A stretch of 64,000 nt of DNA from Chaetoderma sp. LZ-2023a (Eukaryota; Mollusca; Caudofoveata; Chaetodermatida; Chaetodermatidae): contig CM067370.1 of the NCBI GenBank assembly GCA_034401795.1, positions 55,367,380 through 55,431,379 of the forward strand, written 5' to 3'. Below the pieces are notes generated by a model. The model saw only the letters and a program-made list of their open reading frames with translations, made no database searches and was not told where the DNA came from. Within the stretch, counting starts at the first letter, position 1; each line of letters begins with the position of its first letter. The translations under genes were made by a program, and so were the position numbers. Of this stretch, positions 55,926 to 64,000 are shown one piece after another.

Positions 55926-56161
55926 ATGAGATGATTTTTAAATGACTAGCTCGGTTATCTAGCTGTGTATTCCAGTGTGAAATTCTCAAATGTAATCGCT
56001 TGGCCTGCGAATGGACCTTTCCAAGTTTATCCACCCATCATATGATGTCATGCAGTCATAATCAACTATGTGATGTGTAAGATGACATCATAATCATGAT
56101 GTCATGAATGACCCGATATAGTCCGTCTTTAACGCTTAATAGTCTGGCACGTTGTACGAAT

Positions 56162-56325
56162 TAAAATTAGTTTCAAAATATTTAACAGCTAACGTGTATA
56201 GTTTTCTGGAAATTGATAGTCAGGGTGTTCCAGAAGCGATCGATCCCAACACTGACGAGGTGTGAGTGGAACTTCGATAGAGATGGGCATGGTATAGCTA
56301 AAACTGGAAAGGTCCATTGCCATTC
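56162..56325 (+). mobile_element. Half H hairpin plus S flank
   Basis: AAATTAGTTTCAAAATATTTAACAGC, then CTAACGTGTATAGTTTTCTGG, GCGATCGATCCCAACACTG and GGCATGGTATAGCTAAAACTGG. The left arm of the hairpin is missing. Confidence 0.6.
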
Positions 56326-56690
56326 CTCAAGACCACTGCTAAGTGCCGCATCTTTTGCTGGCTTGACTTCTTCTTCTTTTCGATCGCTGGTATCACACTT
56401 GGAGAGCCGTTCTCAAGATAGCTGGCTTGACCATGAAAAGGTTAATCATTATGAGACTGAGATCAAATATTGTTTGTCAGAGACAACAATGTCTGATCTG
56501 AGAATCAGATAAATGTTTTACAAATTCCCAGATGGCTCGACATGGTCCCGTCCTCTAGTTCACACTTTCAGGTGGCGGTTTGAGACAGCTAACCTTGGGT
56601 CAGCCCTACGGGTGGATACCCTTTTTAGGTCAACTTTACGAAGTAAAACAAGTTATTGTGATACCCTGCACGTCGTGCAGTGGCGGCCAA
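56326..56690. other. No gene assigned
   Basis: The open frames at 56213-56512 and 56580-56909 have no recognisable domain and run into repeats. Nothing is supported. Confidence 0.4.
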
Positions 56691-58414
56691 TGTGCGTTTA
56701 GCTCAACTTTTCTGTTTATATCTCATGTTTGGTTAATCATACTGGACCCAAACTTGAACACATGCTTCCTTATAATGACACAGCATCACACAATAATGTT
56801 ATTGTCAAAGGTGACAGTCACTGTGACCTTGGTAAAAAAACTAGTTTTGTTCAATATTAACATTTTTCGTTTAGCTCAACTTTTCTGTTTATATTTAATG
56901 TTCGGTTAATCATACTGGAGCCAAACTTGAATACCTGATTCCTTATTATGACACAGCATTACACTATGAGGTTGGTCTCAAAATCTCAAAGGTTACGGTC
57001 ATTGTGACCTTGATAAAAACCTAGTTTTTTCAACATTAACATTTCTGTTTAGCTTACCATTTCTGTTTATATCTTATTTGGTTAATCATACGGGACCCAA
57101 ACTTGGACACATGATTCTTTTTAATGACCTGACATCATTCAATGACCTTGGGTCAATAGGTCAAGGTGATTTTTTTCCAACATTAACATTTTCCGTTTAG
57201 CTCAACTTAACAGTTTATATCTCATCGTTACAAAATCATACTGAAGCTAAACTTGGACACATGCTACTTTATAATGCCATAGCATCACGCAATGAACCTG
57301 TGTCAAAGGGCAAGGTCACTGTAATCTTATGAAAATCTTAATGTTTTTAACATCATTTTCCTTTTGGCTGAACATAGCAGTTCATATCTCAACTGTGGTT
57401 AACCATACTGGACCGAAACTTAGATACATGCTTCCGTATAATTAGAGGGCATCACAGTGACCTTTAGGTCAAAAGGTCAAGGTCACTGTGCCATTAATAA
57501 AAAACTGCTTTTTCAATATTAACATTTTGCATTTAGCTCAATTTAGCAGTTCATATCTCATCTTTGGTTATGTATACTGGACCCAACCTTAGTTAATACT
57601 TCCTTATAATATGAGGGCACCATACAATGATGTTGGGGTAAAAAAAGGCTACGGTCAAAGTTATTGTCACATTGGTAAAATCTTTGGGCTTTTTTTCATC
57701 ATTAACATTTTGTGTTTGGCTCAACTTTGCAGTTTATATCTCATGTTTGCTTAATCTTCCTGGACCCAAACTTGTACGCATACTTTTATAATGAGAGGGC
57801 ACGACACAATGACCTTTGGACTAAAAGGTCAAAAGTCAGTATTAAAGTAATTTTTGGTAATTGACTGTTTTCTTCAGCATTAACATTTTACATTTAGATC
57901 AACTTAGTAGTTTATATCTCATGTTTAGTCAGTTATACTGGACCCAAACTTAAACACATGCTTCCTTATAATGGGAGAGCATGACACAATGTCCTTTGGG
58001 GTCATGTGGTCAAAGGTCATTGGTCTTGGGGAAAACTTTTTTTGTTAAGCAGACAGGACACATCTATCCTTATAATGAGATGGCATGACACCATCACATC
58101 GGCATCAAAAGGTCAAAGTCAGTGTGATGACATGACCCAAGGTTTTTTCAACAATAACATTTTGCTTTTACTTCAACTTAGCAGTTCATATCTCATGTTG
58201 TATTGCTCATGCTGAACCCAAACTTGGACACTTGCTAATGAGAGGGGATGAGATAATTACTTTGGGTTCAAAATGTCAAATATCATGATCACGGGTAAAT
58301 GTATTAATACGCCTTCTATATATGTATTTTATGTTTTAAATCAAGTTTCATAGTTCATTGGAAATTTGTCACGTCGAGCTTCATGGTTGCATTGCAACCA
58401 CATTTCTGGTTACA
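56691..58414 (+). mobile_element. Family C core-repeat element, long array
   Basis: About nine to ten units marked by TTTAGCTCAACTT (or a variant) near 56698, 56872, 57047, 57197, 57533, 57716, 57892 and 58168. Most steps are 150-183 bp. Each contains TATATCTCATGTTTGGTTAATC, ATACTGGACCCAAACTTGG, CTTCCTTATAATGA and AAAGGTCAAGGTCACTGTG. The 3' end (58320-58414) is CATAGTTCATTGG, GAGCTTCATGGTTGCATTGC and CAACCACATTTCTGGTT, with a 7-bp-stem hairpin at 58384-58400. This is the same terminus as the family D element ending at 36461. Confidence 0.78.
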
Positions 58415-58912
58415 TCATGTCTGTCCTATGACATTTTTTAATTGGTTCAGAGGGATATAAAATTTCAGCTGCCTATAAAGTATATTGCACTTTTCACTCA
58501 GAATTATTCTACCATACTTACCATACACCTGTACTTTGTTTTTGTTGTTGCCACTTGATCCATTCTATTCTGTCGACCATACACCTTTACTTTACATATT
58601 TATTGTTGCCATTTGATGTCGTCTACTCTACTGCATCAGATTGCTGTTTAGTTGTTCTATCAACTAAATGGCCATGGGTCTAAAATGGACTGTGATAATA
58701 ACAAATTTTATTTAAGCTTTTGAGCACTATTGAGAATATTGCTCTTCAAAGCCAAAAATGTTTTTTCAAAATTGCCATATATTTAATTCATTCCTGTCCT
58801 ATTTTTGCATTCCAATCAATAAAATATTTCATTGGCATATTGAATGACAACACACAACATTCCAAGAACCTAATAGCCATGTTTCTTGCTAATTTATGTG
58901 TAATCCACCATT
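58415..58912. other. No gene seen
   Basis: CATACACCTGTACTTTG and CATACACCTTTACTTTA with similar flanks form a short direct repeat (about 58520-58600). Nothing else. Confidence 0.4.
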
Positions 58913-60700
58913 TTAGACCACCTGGCCCTAATGGTCAAGTGTGCTTATGCCATGGCAAATGTGTGTTTTCTGCACAACAAGATTTTTATTGTGTTTACCA
59001 TCAGATATAATGCTGTATCCATCACTTGTGTCTGTCAGTCTGTCTGTCACCTTATGTCGCAACTATAGCATGGCACACTTGAATTACTGTATTTCAAAGA
59101 GCAAGTGTGTCTACTCCTCATTGACCATGTCAGATTTTAATTAAACTTGGCTAAAAATTAACTGTCATGGTAGGATTCGAACTGTTATACAGAAACTTTA
59201 ATTGGCCAATTCTTTACTTGACCATCTTGGATTTTTGGAAGTTTCTTATAAAATCACTTAAAATACTACCATGTGTATGAACCACTGGACCAATTTCTAT
59301 CAAACTCTGCTGGAACACCCCTATGGTGGTACACTTGAGACCTTATATAGAGAAATATGAGTAGGCAATTGTCTCATCAACCATCATGGATAAAAAAAAA
59401 TATCTGATTAACCCTTTCAATGACAAATCCCTAAAAAATCAAATTATTTACAATTTGTAGCGTATTCTGTTGTATATTTTTAAATTAAGATGACTGGAAG
59501 CCATTCCTGCCTAAGGCAGCAATGGCTTCCAATCATATTAATATCAAAATATTCAACAGCTTTCCTGCTTGTTTGCCCTGCGATAGAGGTACAGGGAATT
59601 TATCAGCGAAAATGTTAATTGCCTAAAAGAATACTCCTCGTTAAATAAAAAGACCTGAGAATTATCAAATGCTGTTGAATAATATCTTCATACACTAATA
59701 AAAAGCTACATTTATTATAATATGAAGTTACAAGACAACAGCATTTGATAGTTGATTTTGATCCAACTGGATCCAGTGTAAGAAAATCTCGAGAAGAAGA
59801 GTGCCTGACCAGTTGATCTAAACATTTGATAGTTACATTGTCCCATCCTCTGACTGATGGGCTGATTTCAATCAAGCTTTGGTGGATAGCCCCTCAACTA
59901 GTAGGCTTCCTAGCTTCTATACAGAAATTTGATTGGCCAATTCTTTTAGTTGCCATCTTGTATTTCCGAAAATGTCCAGGATTTAATTAAACTTATCTGG
60001 AAGTACCCTAAGATAGTAACTTTCAAAAGAAATTTGATTGGACAATTTCTTCTGTGCCCATCTTAGATTTTTTTTAATGTGCACAAAATGTCTGAAAAGA
60101 CTATTCATTAATCACCTGGATAAACTTTGGGGTCCAACCTGGTTCCAAAAACCCTAGAGTTGTAGACTTCAGAACTGTTATTCAGAGATTTGATTAGTAA
60201 ATTTGTTCTGCAACCTTCTTGGATTTTCGAAAATGTTGATTTAAAAGATTTAAATTGGTCATTTAAAAGACCACTTATCAGTAATATCTATTTACTGTTA
60301 GACTGATTCCAACCAATCTTGCTGGAAGGACTCTAACACCTAATGATTTACGGATTTCTGATTAGTCAATTCTTTCGACCGACATCTTGGATTTCAAAAA
60401 AATGTCCAGGAAATCTCTTAAGACTTCTCTTAGGACTGCTTAGTACAACTCATTAACAGCTGGTCTGTTTTTAATAAAACTTGACATATGATTTAAATAT
60501 CTAAAGATAAGTTTCATGGTCAACTCTTTTGGTGGTCAACTTGGATTTCTGGATATTTTCCTATATTTCCAGCAATCATTTGATATTTTCAGAAATTTGG
60601 ACTAAATCATTTTAAATTGCTCTTAAGCCGACTGCTCAATTTTAATCAAAGTATTCAATTTTAATCAAACTATGTACAGAGAACCTTGGCACAGTTTTCT
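58913..60700 (+). mobile_element. Decayed family A element, interrupted
   Basis: The 5' hairpin is mutated: ACCACCTGGCCCTAATGGTCAAGTGTGC. CTTATGCCATGGC follows. (CTGT)n-like sequence is at 59028-59048. Simple ~155-bp units are marked by CCATCTTGGATTTTTGG and variants near 59222, 59372, 59953, 60060, 60215, 60381 and 60537. T and H MITEs interrupt it at 59408-59565. No 3' end is found. Confidence 0.6.
59408..59565. mobile_element. T-like end with H hairpin, inserted in family A
   Basis: TTAACCCTTTCAATGAC is a T-type left end. CTGTTGTATATTTTTAAATT and AATATCAAAATATTCAACAG, with GGAAGCCATTCCTGCC/GGCAGCAATGGCTTCC, form the H hairpin (59468-59560). Same mixture as at 9766-9945. Confidence 0.6.
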
Positions 60701-60910
60701 GATCTTACTGAGCTTTAAGATTTCAATCTTCTATTCCCGGTGTGTGCCTTTATTGCTTCTCATTATACCAACCAGACTTTATTAACATTTCATGATTCTA
60801 TGTCTCCCGTAATGTACCATATTTCTTCCATTTTGATTTACCTGATATAGGACAATCAATTTGTACTTGCTACATTCTGAGCTATATGCTGTGATACACA
60901 CCAATTACAT

Positions 60911-61060
60911 GCATGCATGCACGTGCACACGCACGCACAAGCGCATGCACGCAAACACACGCACGCATGCACAAACACACACGAACAACGTATGCACATG
61001 ATCACACACAAACGTATGCACATGAACACACAGTTGTATTATGTGATGGCATTTGCCATT
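60911..61060 (+). repeat. CA/GCAC-rich simple repeat
   Basis: CATGCATGCATGCACG and ACACGCACGCACAAGC runs to about 61032. The adjacent 5' CTGTCTGTCCATCC tract begins the next family F array. Confidence 0.8.
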
Positions 61061-61535
61061 CATCTGTCTGTCCATCCCTCTGGACATCTATCCATCCATC
61101 TCATTATTGTCCGGTCCATATTGTGAAGAGGTTTGAACCTACACTGACATTTTTGCTACAAATATATTAAGGGGAGATGCAGTGTCATGATTTCATTTTA
61201 ACACAATCTGTCCATATTTGCCAAAGTTATTGCCGTTGTAAACATAAATTTTGTCAAAGCTCTTGTCCAGTCCATGCAGGTTTCTGAATGTTTTGAATCA
61301 ACATTTACCAAAAAATTTCAGCTAATATATCAGGTATAGACCAAAGTGTCACGATTCCATTTCGGCGAAATCTGTCCATATTTGCCAGCGTTACCTCCCT
61401 TGAAAGAATTAGTAAATTTTCTTGTCCGAACCAGGTCTCGGAGAATTTGAACTTATACTCACAATTCTTTTTCAGCAGATATAGAAACAGTGCCATGACC
61501 TTTTTGAACAAAATCGCCGCATGTTTCTCATAAGT
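61061..61535 (+). repeat. Family F core array
   Basis: Two full and one partial unit. The marker TTTGAACCTACACTGACA (61130) recurs as TTTGAATCAACATTTACC (61292) and TTTGAACTTATACTCACAAT (61446), with steps of about 155-165 bp. TCCATATTTGCCA and TTACCTCCCTTGAAAG are conserved. Confidence 0.65.
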
Positions 61536-61568
61536 ATCTCCATTTCATTATATGCTTTATCAAGCCTG

Positions 61569-61768
61569 TTTAACCCTGATATCAATGTTTTATCTTTTAC
61601 TGCGTCAATAGCGAAGAAACTGGTGTACAATTCTCAACAATTTTTCTGGATGATCTTGCTGTCTATGACAGCACAATCTTCCACCAAATTTGTAGAAAAT
61701 TGTACACCAGTTCATCCTTCATTTTAATTTGAAAATTTAAAATCTTTTCACTAGTGTGGTAAGGGTTA
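61569..61768. mobile_element. TTAA-bounded MITE with H2-type hairpin
   Basis: TTAACCCTGATATC and GTGGTAAGGGTTA are T-like ends. The centre is a hairpin, GTGTACAATTCTCAACAATT/AAAATTGTACACC around GATCTTGCTGTCTATGACAG. It links the T-type ends to the H2 hairpin seen at 48837. Confidence 0.6.
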
Positions 61769-61799
61769 TTATTATGTTGTTGGCTAATGGAGGAATCAA

Positions 61800-61890
61800 G
61801 TTTTAGAAATTCCCCGCTCATCTCTAGCTAAGCTCCACCCATGCTTTGCCTGTGTTGGGATCAATCATTCCTGAAACTAATTTGACATGG
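61800..61890 (-). mobile_element. S flank, reversed, with H remnant
   Basis: CCCCGCTCATCTCTAGCTAAG, CTCCACCCATGCTTTG and GTTGGGATCAATCATTCC are the complement of the S flank. They are followed by TGAAACTAATTTGACATGG from the H arm. Confidence 0.6.
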
Positions 61891-61975
61891 GGTCAACTAA
61901 GGCTGCACGGTTTGGCATTTTGTCGAACCTGTGACGATGTTAATCTTCGATCCAGTTTGAACCATATAGTGGTTT

Positions 61976-62020
61976 TATGGTGGTGGTGGGTGGGGTGTGT
62001 GGGGTGGGGGGCCGGATGAG
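61976..62020 (+). repeat. G-rich simple tract
   Basis: TGGTGGTGGTGGGTGGGG and GTGTGGGGTGGGGGG, several close G runs on the + strand, so a quadruplex is conceivable. Confidence 0.6.
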
Positions 62021-62967
62021 TTGGTACAATTATTGTATGTAATATCTTTTCAGATAAGCATATATCAAGTTTTACTATGTGTGTGTTGTCTGGAACTTTT
62101 GACCCAAAATGCACGCTCACGACTTACTTTCTTTATAAGCATTCATTTCTGATTGCGCCAGTAATTGTTAGAATCTAGCTTCCGGATTAACCATAATTTG
62201 TTTTCCATTTACAATTGATTAATTCTAATGTGCAAAATTTATTGTTTGTTTAATCATCACGCGTTGAATAACGGGATATTTGCCGTAATTTGTGTTAATC
62301 AGTTAAAGAATGTGCTATTATTCTTGGACTGCTTGTTGAAAATTACTGGTGTCATGGACAGCATAACATTTCAATCACTTACTCTCATCTTAACATACTG
62401 ATGACAAATGCCATTGATATCGTTTACATTGGTTGGACATCCCGGTAATTATGAGTTTATGCTGTTACATGGGGCGTGATTAGAGCATATGCCTATTGAA
62501 TTAAAACTATTACCAGTATATAATGCAAACTGACACCACTGGTAAAGGTGGTCATTAACTTGTGATCTTAGCTTTAAAGACTTATCACAGCAAAGCTAAG
62601 TAACCCACCCAACTTTTAGATGTTTAGATAACTCGCTCGCTCAGAAATACAGCGCCAATAAATATGTTTATTTTGTATCCGAATTGTGACAATTTAAAAA
62701 TCCTTCGGAACTTGTGATGTGGACTACCTGTTTAGATTAGCGAGTTTGAACAATTAGTTTTAGATATAGGTAATCGTGTGATTTTAACGGAATTGTGATA
62801 ATGAATTATTCACGCAGCATGTGACTCGTCCATAACAAACCGAACACACGTTAATCATGACCACAAGAATCAGAGAGAAATCATTTTATACCCAGTTAGA
62901 TTGTGTTAACACTGAATACGAAAGACCAATCGAAAGTCTATCATTTACAATTTTATAAATATTATTG
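62021..62967. other. No gene seen
   Basis: About 950 bp without a supported ORF, repeat or motif. Confidence 0.4.
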
Positions 62968-63068
62968 TGTATTTTAAATATTTCTAAAGTAATTTAACTG
63001 AGATTTGGTGCTACAAACAACTGCAGCATCTTGCAAGTCACATTAATTTTAAAATATTGTACAGGTTA
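62968..63068. mobile_element. Degraded family H hairpin
   Basis: AAATATTTCTAAAGTAATTTAAC and CACATTAATTTTAAAATATTG with a GGTGCTACAAACAACTGCAGC centre, then TACAGGTTAC. The stem is strongly mutated. Confidence 0.5.
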
Positions 63069-63156
63069 CAGACAAAGAGCACTTCATCATAAGCAATTTA
63101 GTGGGAATAGAAAATAACGAAAATGTAGACTTTTGTATGTTCAAATGGGTCTGCGT

Positions 63157-63390
63157 TTAACCCTTTAATCCACAATATATGGTCAATATATTTATAATTT
63201 CTCATGAAATTTGCATACAAAGGAAGATTACATTTGAAAATTTACTTAGTGTCTGGTTTCATTATCGAGCCAATCATTAAATTTTTTAACTTTCAAAAAT
63301 AGACTTGTTTGGGTCGGCAAATTGACAGTTTTGAGGACCACTACAGAGGCTGACTTAGCAGCAATATTTGTAATTTAAAAAAAAGATTAA
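63157..63390. mobile_element. Degraded family T MITE
   Basis: The left end TTAACCCTTTAATCC is good; the right end is lost in AAAAAAGATTAA. The interior keeps GAAAATTTACTTAGTGTCTGG and CTTTCAAAAATAGACTTG. Confidence 0.6.
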
Positions 63391-63737
63391 TCAGTGAAAG
63401 ATAAACCGAAGATTTAATTAAACTCAGGTTTTCGGTTTGAGCATGATTACGACGGCTTGCAAACCGTCATCATATTTGTACCGTTTTAGATGTGAGATCG
63501 GTATATCATGTAGCTCTGGTCAACAGCTCCCAGCCAAATTAGTTTCAAAATTTTCAACAAAATGTTTAATAAATAGTTTAAGACATATAATTCATGCAAC
63601 TTGACGGACTATTAAGCATTTATTACGGACTAAATTGCATCAGTCATGAAGTAATTGATTATGATGTCGGCCTGTTATGTGACGTAGTTGATTATGACAT
63701 ATGATTGACTGAGAAACTGGATTCATCAATTCTGTAA

Positions 63738-64000
63738 TGCCCAAGATTCATAATGAAAATCAAAATTTGTGCTCAATTAATGACCATTTGCAGGCTTAGA
63801 GAAAAATATTTTTTAATATTACAACTGGACTGGCATATTATGGATCCAGTCATTTCAGTAGGACAAATGGGCACTTCTCAAGACCACTGCGGAAGCCATG
63901 TTTAGCTCTCTTGACCATTAAGGCATTAATGACCAAGGTGGCCAAAACTGGTCTCAGCAATGGTGCTGTATTTTAGAAAGTTTATCATTGGAATGCATGG
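63738..64000. mobile_element. Degraded family T MITE and start of another
   Basis: TGACCATTTGCAGGCTTAGAG, TTACAACTGGACTGGC and TTGACCATTAAGGCATTAA (to 63929) are the right part of one T copy. TTAATGACCAAGGTGGCC begins what looks like a second T copy, cut by the window end. Upstream, half an H arm (AAATTAGTTTCAAAATTTTC) is at 63537. Confidence 0.5.

Overview
The window is animal nuclear DNA, AT-rich by eye and dominated by repeats. No bacterial-style operons or dense coding are present. The repeats point to a mollusc or related marine invertebrate: elements with tandem ~150-180 bp cores, hAT, Tc1 and Penelope-like fragments, and very many palindromic MITEs. The bivalve suggestion rests on resemblance to the oyster pearl/CvA type of core-repeat element and is an inference.

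Only one intact protein-coding gene with a recognisable cellular family is visible: an intronless 335-codon copine/RGLG-type VWA protein at 52048-53055 (+). Every other convincing coding region belongs to a mobile element. These are a hAT transposon (8418-12040, exact 8-bp target duplication, BED finger plus DDE core, C-terminal frameshift), a Tc1-type DD34E transposon (43091-44745, perfect 24-bp inverted repeats, one nonsense codon and one frameshift), a Penelope-like GIY-YIG endonuclease tail (44790-44988, +) and a non-LTR reverse transcriptase fragment (44990-45240, -).

Layout. 0-8.4 kb: a cluster of ~230-245 bp palindromic MITEs bounded by TTAA (family T), shorter hairpins with the core GAATATTTTGAAACTAATTTGAC (family H) and a decayed core-repeat element (E). 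8.4-12 kb: the hAT element. 12-25 kb: nested core-repeat elements (families A, C, D), some inside a decayed hAT-like element. 25-30 kb: a strand-switching 11-bp minisatellite (G) and a C/D core element with inverted ends. 30-40 kb: microsatellites, a 252-bp tandem duplication, a serine-rich decayed block, core families B and D, then several kb with nothing recognised. 40-51 kb: A fragments, a ~350-bp direct duplication, Tc1, Penelope and LINE remnants, family F and a large A element. 51.5-53.1 kb: a 211-bp palindrome and the VWA gene. 53-64 kb: T and H MITEs, C, F and A arrays.

The strongest non-gene signals are: (i) at least six unrelated core-repeat families that share a monomer length of about 141-178 bp; (ii) family A, whose structure matches HINE/DINE-1 elements (5' hairpin, inverted subterminal repeat, short tandem motif, core array, 3' hairpin) and whose ten copies or fragments all lie in the same orientation; (iii) a common 3' terminus on elements with different cores; and (iv) the TTAA-CCC...GGG-TTAA MITE family, whose ends look piggyBac-like although no piggyBac transposase is present in the window.
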